From DAIOEK01 sp963828285 (GTDB lineage Bacteria > Chloroflexota > Anaerolineae > Anaerolineales > Anaerolineaceae): 64,000 nt of DNA. The notes under the pieces are model-generated. The model ran no database searches and was not told the DNA's origin. It worked only from the letters and a program-made list of their open reading frames with translations. The position numbers were made by a program, and so were the translations under genes. Positions 7,237 to 16,767 of the stretch are shown here, in pieces (within the stretch, counting starts at the first letter, position 1; each line of letters begins with the position of its first letter). The DNA is taken from assembly GCA_963828285.1 (NCBI GenBank), contig CAWHEB010000002.1, forward strand, positions 930,001 through 994,000, given 5' to 3'.

Positions 7237-10200
7237 ATGGACATGAATTTACATAGAAACTCATTGCTTGGCATATTGATCGGTGGAACTTCCGGGATGA
7301 TCATTTCTGTTGTCATCAATCAGGTCTCACCGCAAACCCCATTCTGGATGTTTATCATAATCTCCATACTGTTGATCATTCTGTTCACTTCTGTCGGTTT
7401 TTATATTGACCGGAAAATATCTTCCCTTCAACAGGTTGTTTCTGAACTCGAGAGGCGTACAAACAGCCTTGAAGAAGAACTTGAGAAAAAAGAAGAAGAT
7501 CTTTCGACATATATGGATAAAGAGAAAAAGATCATCATTGCCAAAAAAGCATGGGAATCCACGTTCGATGCTGTCAGCGATATGATCATCCTGACCAATG
7601 AACAAGGGAAAATCATCCGATGTAATAAAACATGCAGCACAAAACTAAACATGACTTTTAGCATGCTGATCGGGCAGATATTTGATGATGTCTTGAGAAG
7701 CAGCACCAGATCTGATACCACTCAAAACCAGGCAGTGTACTTTAATCGGCTGGAGGGTGTATACATCCATTCAACTTACCCGGTGGCGTTGGAAGAAAAT
7801 CCCAACAGTACGATCCATATTCTGAGAGACATCACCAAGCAGGAAGAAGCCAATCGGGAGATCCTGCGCCAAAAGCAATTTTTTGAAGCCTTGGTCGAAA
7901 ACAGTCCAGTTGCCATCGTTATCCTCGACACTGAAGAAAATATCTTAAGTTGTAATCCCGCGTTCGAAAACTTATATGGATACGAAAAGGAAATGGTAAC
8001 CGGTAAGAATTTGGATCGGTTGGTTGTGTTACATGAGGATGTACTCTCCGCAACTGAAATCACGCGTAGCGCATTGACAGGGAACGTTGTCCATGAATAT
8101 GGACAACGTGTCCGAAAAGATGGGCAAGCTGTCGAAGTCGAGATCTTTGGTGTTCCGGTGATAGTGGATGGAGTTCCACTGGGTGTGCTAGGCATGTATC
8201 ACGATGTTAGTGAAATTGTCCACGCACGGAGACAGGCGGAAGAAGCTGACCGGGCGAAGAGCGAATTCCTGGCGAATATGAGCCATGAGATCCGCACCCC
8301 GATGAACGGAATCATGGGAATGGTGGAACTCACCCTGGATACCGCGCTCACCGATGAACAGCGGGATTTCCTGCTCACAGCCAAACAAAGCGCCGAGGCT
8401 TTATTAGGATTGATCAACGATATATTGGATTTTGCCAAGATCGAATCCGGTTACCTGACGCTTGAAAATATAGATTTCGATTTACGATCCACGATCGAGA
8501 GTGTGGTCAATAACCTTGCAGCGCGGGCGGATAGCAAAGGTTTGGAAATTGCCTGCTTGATTCCACACCAGATCCCTACGAGGTTGATCGGCGATCCAGG
8601 TAGATTAAGACAAATCCTGCTTAATCTATCCGGTAACGCGATCAAATTCACATCGCATGGCGAGGTGGTAATCAGGGTAGCAGTTGAAAACGAAACTGAA
8701 ACACATGCCATGTTGAAATTTGGGGTGACGGACACCGGCATCGGAATCCCCAAAGAACGGCAGGCAGCAGTATTTGACCGCTTTGTTCAGGTGGACAGTT
8801 CAACTACGCGCAAATTTGGCGGCACTGGATTAGGTCTTGCCATCTCCAAACAATTGTCCGAGCTTATGGGCGGCGAGATCGGTCTGATCTCGGAACCCAA
8901 TATAGGCAGCACATTCTGGTTCACAGCCAAGTTTGAAAAATCCACAGATCAGTCCATAACCCCTATGGAAATACCGGAAGCGCTGAAGGATATGCATATC
9001 CTGATCGTTGATGATAATCCAACAAATCGGATGATCTTCTCAAAGGAATTACAGGCATTCGGATGCCGAGTGGAAGCTCTAGGCGAATCGAATAGCGTGA
9101 TCCCAACCCTGGAAAATGCCTGGAAGAAAAGTGATGCATTCCAGATTGTCCTCATGGATATGCAGATGCCGGATAAAGATGGGGTCGAACTTCTGGCAGA
9201 AATTAAAGCGAACAACCTTGTCGATCAAAGCAGGGTAGTGATGCTCACATCCATGGGTCATCGTGGAGATGTGGCGAAGCTGATGAACCTGGGATGTTCA
9301 GGGTATCTGGTCAAACCGGTAAAAAAAGACCAGCTCAAAGACATGCTATTAACGGTATTGGGACAAAAGACAGGTAGTAGTGAAGACCGATCTGTTCCGC
9401 TGATCACCCGTCATACCCTTTCTGAAAACCGCCGAAGAATGGCCCAACTGCTACTGGCTGAAGACAACCAGGTAAACCAAAAACTAGCAGTGAATTTGCT
9501 TCAAAAGGCAGGATACTCAGTAGACATTGTTGATAATGGTCAGATGGCTCTGGATGCCATGTTGAGAAAACAATACACTTTAGTTCTGATGGATGTCCAG
9601 ATGCCAGAACTGGATGGATTTGAAGCAACCCGATTCTATCGAATCCATGAAGGAAATGTAGCTAATCGTCTGCCAATTATCGCGATGACTGCTCACGCCA
9701 TGAAAGGCGACCGCGAGAGATGTCTGGCGGCGGGTATGGACGATTACCTGACAAAACCGCTCGAACCACACGAGTTCTTCAGTACACTGGATGAATGGGT
9801 AGCGAAACGACTTCCGACAACAGGCGTTTTACCCGTACTGCCCGGGCAGGAACCAACTGTTAAACCAGCGGAGATGTCTGAGCAGGTTGGTGTCATTAAT
9901 GTAACTGAAGCCTTACCCAGATTTGGAGATGAGATCGCTTTCCTGGTGGAAATGCTAAAGGACTTTATTGCGAGCCTGCCAGAACGCCTTACAAATCTCG
10001 ATGTGGCGATAGAAACAAACGATGCAGATGCCTTAGCCAGAGCTGCTCACAACTTAAAAGGAGCATCCTCGAATTTTTCTGCTGAACCACTACGGAAACT
10101 CGCATACGACATGGAACTCAAAGGTCAGGCGAGTGACTTCAATGGGGTACCAGCACTGATGGAACGGATCCGCAGTGAAGTACCCAAGCTTGAATATACC

Positions 10201-10239
10201 TATGATCTGCTGAAAGAAAAAATCTCGAGCCCAATTTAG
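7237..10239 (+). CDS. Hybrid sensor histidine kinase (PAS-PAS-HisKA-HATPase-REC-REC-Hpt)
   Basis: A 1000-residue membrane kinase holding a whole phosphorelay. Two transmembrane helices (about 10-27 and 35-58) flank only a short loop, so sensing is probably not periplasmic. A Glu/Lys coiled coil (65-100) leads to two PAS domains (about 105-205 and 213-335). HisKA has His350 in NMSHEIRTPMNGI; the ATPase has GNAIKFT, DTGIGIP and GGTGLGLAI. Receiver 1 has Asp641 (LMDMQMPDKDG) and receiver 2 has Asp786 (LMDVQMPELDG). The C-terminal Hpt has His938 in AAHNLKGASSNF. The next gene, a receiver-CpaE fusion about 50 bases on, is the obvious relay target. Confidence 0.95.
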   Translation: MDMNLHRNSLLGILIGGTSGMIISVVINQVSPQTPFWMFIIISILLIILFTSVGFYIDRKISSLQQVVSELERRTNSLEEELEKKEEDLSTYMDKEKKIIIAKKAWESTFDAVSDMIILTNEQGKIIRCNKTCSTKLNMTFSMLIGQIFDDVLRSSTRSDTTQNQAVYFNRLEGVYIHSTYPVALEENPNSTIHILRDITKQEEANREILRQKQFFEALVENSPVAIVILDTEENILSCNPAFENLYGYEKEMVTGKNLDRLVVLHEDVLSATEITRSALTGNVVHEYGQRVRKDGQAVEVEIFGVPVIVDGVPLGVLGMYHDVSEIVHARRQAEEADRAKSEFLANMSHEIRTPMNGIMGMVELTLDTALTDEQRDFLLTAKQSAEALLGLINDILDFAKIESGYLTLENIDFDLRSTIESVVNNLAARADSKGLEIACLIPHQIPTRLIGDPGRLRQILLNLSGNAIKFTSHGEVVIRVAVENETETHAMLKFGVTDTGIGIPKERQAAVFDRFVQVDSSTTRKFGGTGLGLAISKQLSELMGGEIGLISEPNIGSTFWFTAKFEKSTDQSITPMEIPEALKDMHILIVDDNPTNRMIFSKELQAFGCRVEALGESNSVIPTLENAWKKSDAFQIVLMDMQMPDKDGVELLAEIKANNLVDQSRVVMLTSMGHRGDVAKLMNLGCSGYLVKPVKKDQLKDMLLTVLGQKTGSSEDRSVPLITRHTLSENRRRMAQLLLAEDNQVNQKLAVNLLQKAGYSVDIVDNGQMALDAMLRKQYTLVLMDVQMPELDGFEATRFYRIHEGNVANRLPIIAMTAHAMKGDRERCLAAGMDDYLTKPLEPHEFFSTLDEWVAKRLPTTGVLPVLPGQEPTVKPAEMSEQVGVINVTEALPRFGDEIAFLVEMLKDFIASLPERLTNLDVAIETNDADALARAAHNLKGASSNFSAEPLRKLAYDMELKGQASDFNGVPALMERIRSEVPKLEYTYDLLKEKISSPI

Positions 10240-10287
10240 GGATAGACATCGGGATCTGTCGGGTGGAAACCAAATTCAGGATTGAAA

Positions 10288-11499
10288 ATGACGAAAATTC
10301 TTATCGTAGATGATGATCAAATCTTTCAGAAATTAGTTACTCATGCATTACAACCATTGGGTTTTGAACTGGTGGTCGCCAATGATGGATATGAGTGTTT
10401 AACAAAGGCCAACGCTTCCAACCCTGATCTCATTGTTTGCGACGTCATGATGCCCAACATGAATGGCTACGAGGCGGTAAAACGCATCCGACGAATAACG
10501 CGATTTGCACATATTCCGATACTCATGTTAACTGCCCAATCGGATCTCAATGAAAAACTTGCTGGTTTTGAAGCCGGTGCAGATGATTATATGACCAAGC
10601 CATTTGCTCCTCCCGAACTGGTTGCCAGAGTTAACAGCCTACTAAGGAAAGCGGAATTGTTTAGATCCATTCCAGAGAATCAACCTTTAAAATCAGGAAA
10701 AGTCCTGGCAGTGCATAGTCTGAGGGGAGGAAGCGGGTGCAGTTCGATCGCAGTCAACCTGGGAATTGGTCTAGCCGGTTTGTGGAACAAACCCACCATC
10801 ATCCTCGATCTCGTTCTCACGACCGGACAGGTTGCGATGATGATGAACGGCGCCCTCCGCCGGACGTGGGCAGACCTGACATCCTTACAGCCATCAGAGA
10901 TCGACATGGGCATTCTCTCATCAATTATTGGGAAACATGAATATGGAGTGGATTACATCGCTGCACCAACATTCCCACCGGAAGCAGAGCTACTGACGAT
11001 AGAATATTTTGACGCCTGCCTATCACTTTTGCGAACCCAATATGATTATCTCGTTTTGGATCTACCTCATGACTTCAGGGATGTAACCTTCCACGCATTG
11101 GATGCTGCCGATGAGATCATTCTAGTTTCCACACCTGAAATGGCTTCGTTACGGGCGACAGCAGCTGCACTGGAAACCTATAAAAGATTGGAATATCCAG
11201 CCGAAAAAGTGCGTCTGCTGATGAACTGGAATTTTGAAAGAAATGGTCTAGCCCGGAAAAATGTTGAAACCGCACTGAAACGAGTCGTGGATACCGTTCT
11301 TCCTTTTGATCCTGAAACGACTATCCAGGCGATCAATTATGGGCAACCGTTCCTTCAACAAAAACCGGAAGCGCCGATTTCCCAATTGGTGGAAAACTTC
11401 GCATTTTTGCTAAGCAGCAGCGACGACAAAGGAATTCCACCGATCACACCGTCAAAAGCATGGTTAAGGACGATGAAAAGAATCCGCGCCAATCCATGA
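10288..11499 (+). CDS. Receiver domain fused to CpaE/MinD-like ATPase
   Basis: A response regulator of about 403 residues whose output is a deviant ParA/MinD-type ATPase. The receiver covers about residues 1-120, with DDD near the start, phospho-acceptor in LIVCDVMMPNMNG and Lys in DYMTKPFAP. The ATPase (about 130-385) has LRGGSGCSS where KGGxGKT is expected, so both the signature Lys and the P-loop Lys are replaced (Arg and Cys). This is the pattern of CpaE/TadZ pilus-localisation proteins, which work at the cell pole. The frame is open from a TTG at 10282, but AGGA at 10278-10281 is spaced for the ATG at 10288. Likely partner of the hybrid kinase upstream. Confidence 0.88.
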   Translation: MTKILIVDDDQIFQKLVTHALQPLGFELVVANDGYECLTKANASNPDLIVCDVMMPNMNGYEAVKRIRRITRFAHIPILMLTAQSDLNEKLAGFEAGADDYMTKPFAPPELVARVNSLLRKAELFRSIPENQPLKSGKVLAVHSLRGGSGCSSIAVNLGIGLAGLWNKPTIILDLVLTTGQVAMMMNGALRRTWADLTSLQPSEIDMGILSSIIGKHEYGVDYIAAPTFPPEAELLTIEYFDACLSLLRTQYDYLVLDLPHDFRDVTFHALDAADEIILVSTPEMASLRATAAALETYKRLEYPAEKVRLLMNWNFERNGLARKNVETALKRVVDTVLPFDPETTIQAINYGQPFLQQKPEAPISQLVENFAFLLSSSDDKGIPPITPSKAWLRTMKRIRANP

Positions 11500-11508
11500 G
11501 GTGTTTCT

Positions 11509-12252
11509 TTATTTCAGATTGGCAATAATCGGATAGACATCTGCCAGGGTTTCCGCAGTACCCGTAGGCCTAATTCCCTGAGTTTCAGGTAATGGTCCGC
11601 CTGGTTTAACCCACCTCTTCACCCAGATACTCATCATCCCTGCTCGATTTGCCCCAGTCACATCAAATGTGAGTGAATCACCTACCATCACTGATTCTTG
11701 AGAAGTCACTCCCATTTTGTCCATGGCATGGCGAAAAATCCGGGGACTTGGTTTTGCATATCCGAAACCGGCAGAAGTTACCAATGTTTCAAAATGTCTT
11801 TTCAAGTCTAAATTATCAAGGATGATCGATACATCTTCCTGATCAGCCGCATTAGAAATTGCACCAATCTTATAACCTTCATTTTCGAGTTTGGTTAGCA
11901 AATCCAGAGCAAATTCATCCAACTGCCAATGTGTCTCTGAGATGCTGTACATCTTCCGAAGTGCTCGTTTCAGACTCTCCTGTTCACATAGCTCGCATTC
12001 CAGCGCGACAAGAACATCCATCAACAATTCCACAGAATTCTTTTCCCTGAAATCATCCTTGGGGTTCGGTTCCCGTAATAAAAATTTTTCGGGGAATACT
12101 TTATGAAAATTGGCATAATCAATTTGATAACCACAATCTGATCGCAATGCATCCAATAATGGATCGGCGAATTCGTGATAGGACTCCGGCCATGGAGAAT
12201 CATAATAGAAGAGCGTGGAACCTAGATCAAAGAATACAGCTTTTACTGCCAT
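11509..12252 (-). CDS. HAD superfamily hydrolase
   Basis: A 247-residue haloacid dehalogenase-type phosphatase with motif I FFDLGSTL (nucleophile Asp first; the second acid is Gly, as in several HAD branches), motif II IGAISNA, motif III Lys in GYAKPSPRIF and motif IV MVGDSLTFDVTGA. The helical cap lies between motifs I and II, making it a C1-cap type. The substrate is unknown. It converges on the receiver-CpaE gene with 9 bases between the stops and no visible hairpin. Confidence 0.9.
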   Translation of the reverse strand: MAVKAVFFDLGSTLFYYDSPWPESYHEFADPLLDALRSDCGYQIDYANFHKVFPEKFLLREPNPKDDFREKNSVELLMDVLVALECELCEQESLKRALRKMYSISETHWQLDEFALDLLTKLENEGYKIGAISNAADQEDVSIILDNLDLKRHFETLVTSAGFGYAKPSPRIFRHAMDKMGVTSQESVMVGDSLTFDVTGANRAGMMSIWVKRWVKPGGPLPETQGIRPTGTAETLADVYPIIANLK

Positions 12253-12346
12253 AAATGGGACTCTCCAAATTAATATCTGATGACAATAGATTTATCAGAT
12301 AAATATATCAGGTTTCTACAATCTTCGTATATGTCTGCACAGACCG

Positions 12347-12376
12347 TTGATGTAGTCCAATCCCGCATGCTACACT
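12347..12376 (+). promoter_or_regulatory. Likely sigma-70-type promoter for the 2-oxoacid dehydrogenase operon
   Basis: TTGATG (12347-12352) and TACACT (12371-12376) are separated by 18 bases. They lie 35 bases ahead of the E1-alpha start, with a GGGAGGAAG ribosome site between. Assigned by pattern only. Confidence 0.45.
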
Positions 12377-12410
12377 CAAATTCAGAGTTTAATTATAAGG
12401 GAGGAAGTTA

Positions 12411-13394
12411 ATGGTTATCAGTCGGGAAACAAAATTAGAGATGTTTTGGATGATCCTGCTCGCACGCAGGACTGATGAAAGAGCCTGGGTACTTCACCGT
12501 CAGGGGAAAATTGCTTTTCATATTTCCGGTATTGGACAGGAAGCCGCCCAGGTTGGTGCAGCTTTCGCGTTGAACAGGGGAGATGATTGGGTGGCACCTT
12601 ATTACCGGGATATCGCATTGATGATGTCATTTGGATACACATCTAAAGAATTCATGTTGAGTGCCATGGGGAAAAAAGAGGAGCCTAACAGCGGCGGCAG
12701 ACAGATGCCAAGCCATTGGGGATACCGCAAAGCCAACATCATCAGCCATTCCGCACCAGTCGCCACGCAATGTGTTCACGCTGCCGGGGTAGGGTTAGCC
12801 ATCAAAATGCGGGGAGATAAACGGGTGGTTTTCACCACTCTCGGTGAAGGATCCACTTCACAGGGGGAGTGGTACGAAGCAGTCAACTGGGCAGCCGTGC
12901 ATCAACTTCCGGTTATCTTCATGGTTGAAAACAATATGTACGCCATCTCAGAAGGCATGGATAAGCAAATGGCAGTTCCGAGTGCTGCGGATAAAGCATG
13001 CGGACTTGGACTCCCCGGGGTTCAGGTGGATGGCACGAATGTGTTCAAAACGTATGAGGTGATGAAACAAGCTGTTGATGATGCAAGGGCAGGCAAAGGT
13101 CCCAAGTTGATCGAAGCCAGGATGTACCGCATTACTCCGCACAGTTCGGACGATGACGACCGTTCTTACCGAACGCGAGAAGAGGTGGAGGAAAACAAGA
13201 AAAAGGATCCAATTACGATCAACAGCGAGATACTCATGAAAGAAGGAGTACTTACCCAAAAGGCTCTCGATGAAATGGATGAGAAAGCAAAATTGATCGT
13301 GGATGAAGCGGTTGCTTACGCCACTGAAGCTCCCTACCCTGAAGTTGAAGAGGGTTTGTACCCCGTTTACGCTGAGGATGTGAAACATGGCTGA
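12411..13394 (+). CDS. 2-oxoacid dehydrogenase E1 component, alpha subunit
   Basis: A thiamine-diphosphate-dependent subunit of a pyruvate, acetoin or branched-chain oxoacid dehydrogenase, 327 residues. The ThDP/Mg motif begins GEGSTSQGEWYEAVNWAA at residue 145 and ends in MVENN at about residue 175. The phosphorylation-loop region RITPHSSDDDDRSYR is typical of the branched-chain/acetoin type E1-alpha. Strong ribosome site GGGAGGAAG. Its end overlaps the E1-beta start by 8 bases, giving equal expression of the two subunits. The substrate cannot be fixed from sequence. Confidence 0.92.
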   Translation: MVISRETKLEMFWMILLARRTDERAWVLHRQGKIAFHISGIGQEAAQVGAAFALNRGDDWVAPYYRDIALMMSFGYTSKEFMLSAMGKKEEPNSGGRQMPSHWGYRKANIISHSAPVATQCVHAAGVGLAIKMRGDKRVVFTTLGEGSTSQGEWYEAVNWAAVHQLPVIFMVENNMYAISEGMDKQMAVPSAADKACGLGLPGVQVDGTNVFKTYEVMKQAVDDARAGKGPKLIEARMYRITPHSSDDDDRSYRTREEVEENKKKDPITINSEILMKEGVLTQKALDEMDEKAKLIVDEAVAYATEAPYPEVEEGLYPVYAEDVKHG

Positions 13395-14370
13395 AATGAC
13401 CATGGTCGATGCCATTCGTCTGGCAATGGAAGAAGAGCTTGCCCGCGATCCCAATGTTTTTGTGGTGGGAGAAGATGTCGGAAAACGGGGCGGGGTGTTT
13501 CGAGCCACCGTTGGGTTATATGACAAATTTGGTGGAGATCGGGTGATCGATTCACCTCTGGCTGAATTATCGATTGTGGGCGTTGGGATCGGTGCAGCTT
13601 TATATGGCATGCGTCCAATTTGCGAGATCCAATTTGGTGATTTTATATATCCCGCCATGAACCAGATCGTCAGTGAAGCGGCGAAGATGTGCTACCGATC
13701 CAATGGCGAGTGGACCGTACCTATGGTAATCCGCGCACCTTACGGCGGCGGGATCGGTGGCGGATTATATCATTCCCAGAGTATTGAAGCATTCTTCACC
13801 CATGTTCCAGGATTGAAGGTTGTTGTACCTGCAACCGCATATGACGCCAAGGGATTACTCAAAGCAGCTGTCCGCGATCCCAACCCAGTTATTTTCCTAG
13901 AGCCCAAAAAGGGATACCGCCTGATCAAAGGGGAAGTTCCTGACGATGATTACACTGTCCCGATCGGTCCTGCGTATGTTACCAAAACCGGAAAAGACAT
14001 CAGTGTATACGCATATGGGATGATGCATTTTTACACCATGCAGGCAGCCGAGGAACTGGCGAAAGAGGGGATCGATGTGGAGGTGGTTGATCTGAGGACT
14101 CTATATCCACTGGACCGGGAGACTGTATTGAATTCTGTCAAGAAGACCGGGAAAGCATTGATCGTCCATGAAGATAATTTGACCGGCGGTTACGGTGGCG
14201 AGATCGCTGCGACCATTGCCGATGGGGCTTTCCAGTTTCTGGATGCTCCAATCAAAAGGCTGGCAGGTCCGGATGTTCCGGGAGTACCTTTCAGTCATCC
14301 ACTGCAAGAATGGTTCATGCCAAATACAGAAAAGATCTCACAGTCAATCAGAGATCTGGCGCGTTACTAA
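13387..14370 (+). CDS. 2-oxoacid dehydrogenase E1 component, beta subunit
   Basis: A 327-residue transketolase-like beta subunit that completes the ThDP site of the heterotetrameric E1. Seen: VFVVGEDVGKRGGVFRAT near the N-terminus, the PLAELSIVGVGIGAA and IQFGDFIYPAMNQ region, and the C-terminal transketolase domain beginning about ISVYAYGMMHF with LRTLYPLD and VHEDNLTGGYGGEI. It overlaps the alpha gene by 8 bases and is followed 15 bases later by E2. Confidence 0.93.
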   Translation: MAEMTMVDAIRLAMEEELARDPNVFVVGEDVGKRGGVFRATVGLYDKFGGDRVIDSPLAELSIVGVGIGAALYGMRPICEIQFGDFIYPAMNQIVSEAAKMCYRSNGEWTVPMVIRAPYGGGIGGGLYHSQSIEAFFTHVPGLKVVVPATAYDAKGLLKAAVRDPNPVIFLEPKKGYRLIKGEVPDDDYTVPIGPAYVTKTGKDISVYAYGMMHFYTMQAAEELAKEGIDVEVVDLRTLYPLDRETVLNSVKKTGKALIVHEDNLTGGYGGEIAATIADGAFQFLDAPIKRLAGPDVPGVPFSHPLQEWFMPNTEKISQSIRDLARY

Positions 14371-14385
14371 AAGGGAGGGAAAAGC

Positions 14386-15675
14386 ATGGCTACACAAGTA
14401 GTAATGCCACAATTAGGGGAATCGGTGGTGGATGGGACAGTTCTCAAATGGCTAAAACAAGAGAATGAAACCATCAAGGAGTATGAATCACTGCTGGAAG
14501 TGGAAACTGCAAAGGTAACCACCGAGATCCCATCCCCAGCTTCAGGAACATTATTAAAGATCCTTGTACCGGAGGGAAAGACAGTACTGGCAAAAACCGT
14601 GCTGGCGTGGATCGGTAAACCCGGCGAAAAATTACCAGACCTGCCTGCAAAACCTGAGATAATAGACAAAGAATCCGAAGCGGTCACCGTGCAGATGGTT
14701 AAGGATGCAACCAGGGAAAAGCGAGATATCGGATTCGTTTCTCCCATTGTGACAAAGCTGGCAGATGAATACCATATCGACCTGGCTCAGGTTCCGGGTA
14801 CGGGTGAAAACGGACGAATCACTAAAAATGATGTAATGACCTTTGTGGAAACTGCGAAAAATAAACCAAAAGATCTACCCGCCTGGGAGACTCCCGGGAC
14901 TGGAGATCTATTCAAACCAACCGAGATGTTAATACCCACGCCGGTAAAGAAGAATGCGGCGACTGTCGAAGTGAAACCACCATTAGTACCTTCCAATGGA
15001 GATACCATTATTCCGCACACATCCACGCGTAAGACAATCGCTGCCCACATGGTCGACAGCAAGCATACATCCGCTCACGTGACCACTGTTATGGAAGCCG
15101 ACCTTTCCCGTGTGGTTGCTCACCGCGAGAAAAATAAAGAACAGTTCGTGCAAGATGGAATCAAGCTGACTTACACTCCATACTTTATCAGTTCAGCCAG
15201 CAGCGCCCTGCAAAAATATCCGATCATCAATTCATCCTGGTCTGAGGCAGGGATCATTGTCCACAAATCGATCCATATTGGCATGGCAGTCTCATTGGGA
15301 GATGAAGGATTGATCGTTCCGGTCATCCATAACGCGGATCATCTTTCATTAACCGGTCTGGCTACACAGGTGAACCAGTTGGCTGAGAAAGCCCGGAACC
15401 ATCAGCTCAAACCGGATGATGTCACCGGGGGAACCTTCTCAATCACCAATCATGGAACAGGAAAATCCTTATTCGCGACACCGATCATCAATCAACCACA
15501 ATGCGCCATCCTGGGTATTGGCGCGATCACCAAACGGGCTGTGGTGGTCAATGACGCCATCGCTATACGTCCCATAGTCTACGTTGGATTAACTTTCGAT
15601 CACCGTTTGATCGATGGATCGACCGCAGATGCATTTTTGGCATACCTTGTGGAGAAATTGGAAAACTGGGAATAA
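14386..15675 (+). CDS. Dihydrolipoamide acyltransferase (E2) of a 2-oxoacid dehydrogenase complex
   Basis: A 429-residue E2 core subunit: one lipoyl domain with lipoyl-lysine Lys43 in EVETAKVTTEIPSP, a peripheral subunit-binding domain (about 115-150, SPIVTKLADEYHIDL then GRITKNDV), a Pro/Thr linker, and the catalytic domain with FDHRLIDGSTA, where His406 and Asp410 are the active pair. It accepts the acyl group from E1 and transfers it to CoA. Ribosome site GGGAGGGA precedes the ATG. No E3 (lipoamide dehydrogenase) is in the window, so E3 must be shared or encoded elsewhere. A strong terminator follows. Confidence 0.94.
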   Translation: MATQVVMPQLGESVVDGTVLKWLKQENETIKEYESLLEVETAKVTTEIPSPASGTLLKILVPEGKTVLAKTVLAWIGKPGEKLPDLPAKPEIIDKESEAVTVQMVKDATREKRDIGFVSPIVTKLADEYHIDLAQVPGTGENGRITKNDVMTFVETAKNKPKDLPAWETPGTGDLFKPTEMLIPTPVKKNAATVEVKPPLVPSNGDTIIPHTSTRKTIAAHMVDSKHTSAHVTTVMEADLSRVVAHREKNKEQFVQDGIKLTYTPYFISSASSALQKYPIINSSWSEAGIIVHKSIHIGMAVSLGDEGLIVPVIHNADHLSLTGLATQVNQLAEKARNHQLKPDDVTGGTFSITNHGTGKSLFATPIINQPQCAILGIGAITKRAVVVNDAIAIRPIVYVGLTFDHRLIDGSTADAFLAYLVEKLENWE

Positions 15676-15690
15676 AATTTGTTGTAAAAA

Positions 15691-15723
15691 AAAGAGCGTC
15701 TCGAAGATGAGACGCTCTTTTTT
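15691..15723. terminator. Bidirectional terminator between E2 and aldo/keto reductase
   Basis: A perfect 12-bp repeat (AAAGAGCGTCTC / GAGACGCTCTTT) with a 6-base loop is flanked by an A run on the left and a T run on the right, so it can end both convergent transcripts. Confidence 0.93.
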
Positions 15724-15735
15724 GTTATTGTTTAT

Positions 15736-16704
15736 TTAGAATGGTTCGGGTTTATTCTGTAAGGCTTCTTCGATCAGTTCCATGACATCACTGGTCAATT
15801 TCTTTACTATCGTCATTGATTTCATGTTCTCATGAACCTGCTCCACCCGGCTGGCGCCGGTGATCACGGTGGATACATTCTTGTTTTTGAGGCACCAGGC
15901 GATGGCAAGTTGAGCCAGAGAGCAATCCATGTCTTTCGCGATCGGTTCCAGTTTCTTCACCCGTTCGATCTTATCCGGTGTCAATTGTTTCCTTAGCCAG
16001 CCATAACCTTTGAGTGCCATGCGGCTCTCTTCAGGAATGCCATTATTATACTTGCCGGTCAGGATCCCCGATGCGAGGGGAGACCAGATAGTCGTGCCAT
16101 AATGCAGATCGCGGAATATGGGTTCGTACTCAATTTCCATCCGTTGTCGCCAAAGCATATTGTATTGAGGCTGCTCCATGGTTGGCGGAGTGAGATTGTA
16201 CTGCCTGGCAATAGCATCGGCTCGCGCTATATCTGCTGCACACCATTCTGATGTTCCCCAATAGATGGCTTTACCCTGGCGGATGATCAGGTCCATCGCG
16301 CGGACAGTTTCCTCGATCGGAGTTTCGGGGTCTGGACGATGGGCGAATAATAGATCGACATAATCCAATTGCAATCTTTTCAAAGAATTGTTGATACCTT
16401 CATAGAGGTGTTTGGCGTTTAGACCAGTATCATTAACACCTTTGCCTCCCCAAAATAGCTTGGTTGAAACAATATAACTCTCACGTTTCCAACCGACCGA
16501 TTTCAATACATTGCCCATCACTGTTTCCGCGTTGCCTTCCGCGTACACTTCTGCATTGTCAAAAAAGTTGACTCCCGCCTCATAAGCGGCGATCATGCAA
16601 TCGTGGGCAATCTTCTCACCAACCTGTCCGCCGTAAGTGACCCAGGCCCCAATAGATAATTCGCTAACTTTTAGACCAGCTTTCCCGAGATGACGATATT
16701 CCAT
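15736..16704 (-). CDS. Aldo/keto reductase (potassium-channel beta-subunit-like)
   Basis: A 322-residue NADP-dependent reductase. The catalytic tetrad is visible as Asp and Tyr in FFDNAEVYAEG, Lys in VSTKLFWGG and His in LLFAHRPDPETP. The Kv-beta-like branch is suggested by MEYRHLGKAGLKVSELSIG at the start and STVITGASRVEQVHENM near the end. The frame is open to 16893, but the ATG at 16704 has a clear GGAGAGG ribosome site and matches the family start; the extension would run through the menA start. Substrate unknown. Divergent from menA. Confidence 0.93.
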   Translation of the reverse strand: MEYRHLGKAGLKVSELSIGAWVTYGGQVGEKIAHDCMIAAYEAGVNFFDNAEVYAEGNAETVMGNVLKSVGWKRESYIVSTKLFWGGKGVNDTGLNAKHLYEGINNSLKRLQLDYVDLLFAHRPDPETPIEETVRAMDLIIRQGKAIYWGTSEWCAADIARADAIARQYNLTPPTMEQPQYNMLWRQRMEIEYEPIFRDLHYGTTIWSPLASGILTGKYNNGIPEESRMALKGYGWLRKQLTPDKIERVKKLEPIAKDMDCSLAQLAIAWCLKNKNVSTVITGASRVEQVHENMKSMTIVKKLTSDVMELIEEALQNKPEPF

Positions 16705-16767
16705 AATACCTCTCCGAATTTTTCTTTGATTATAAGTCCTCACCCCTTCAATGTTATACTTTTCTCT

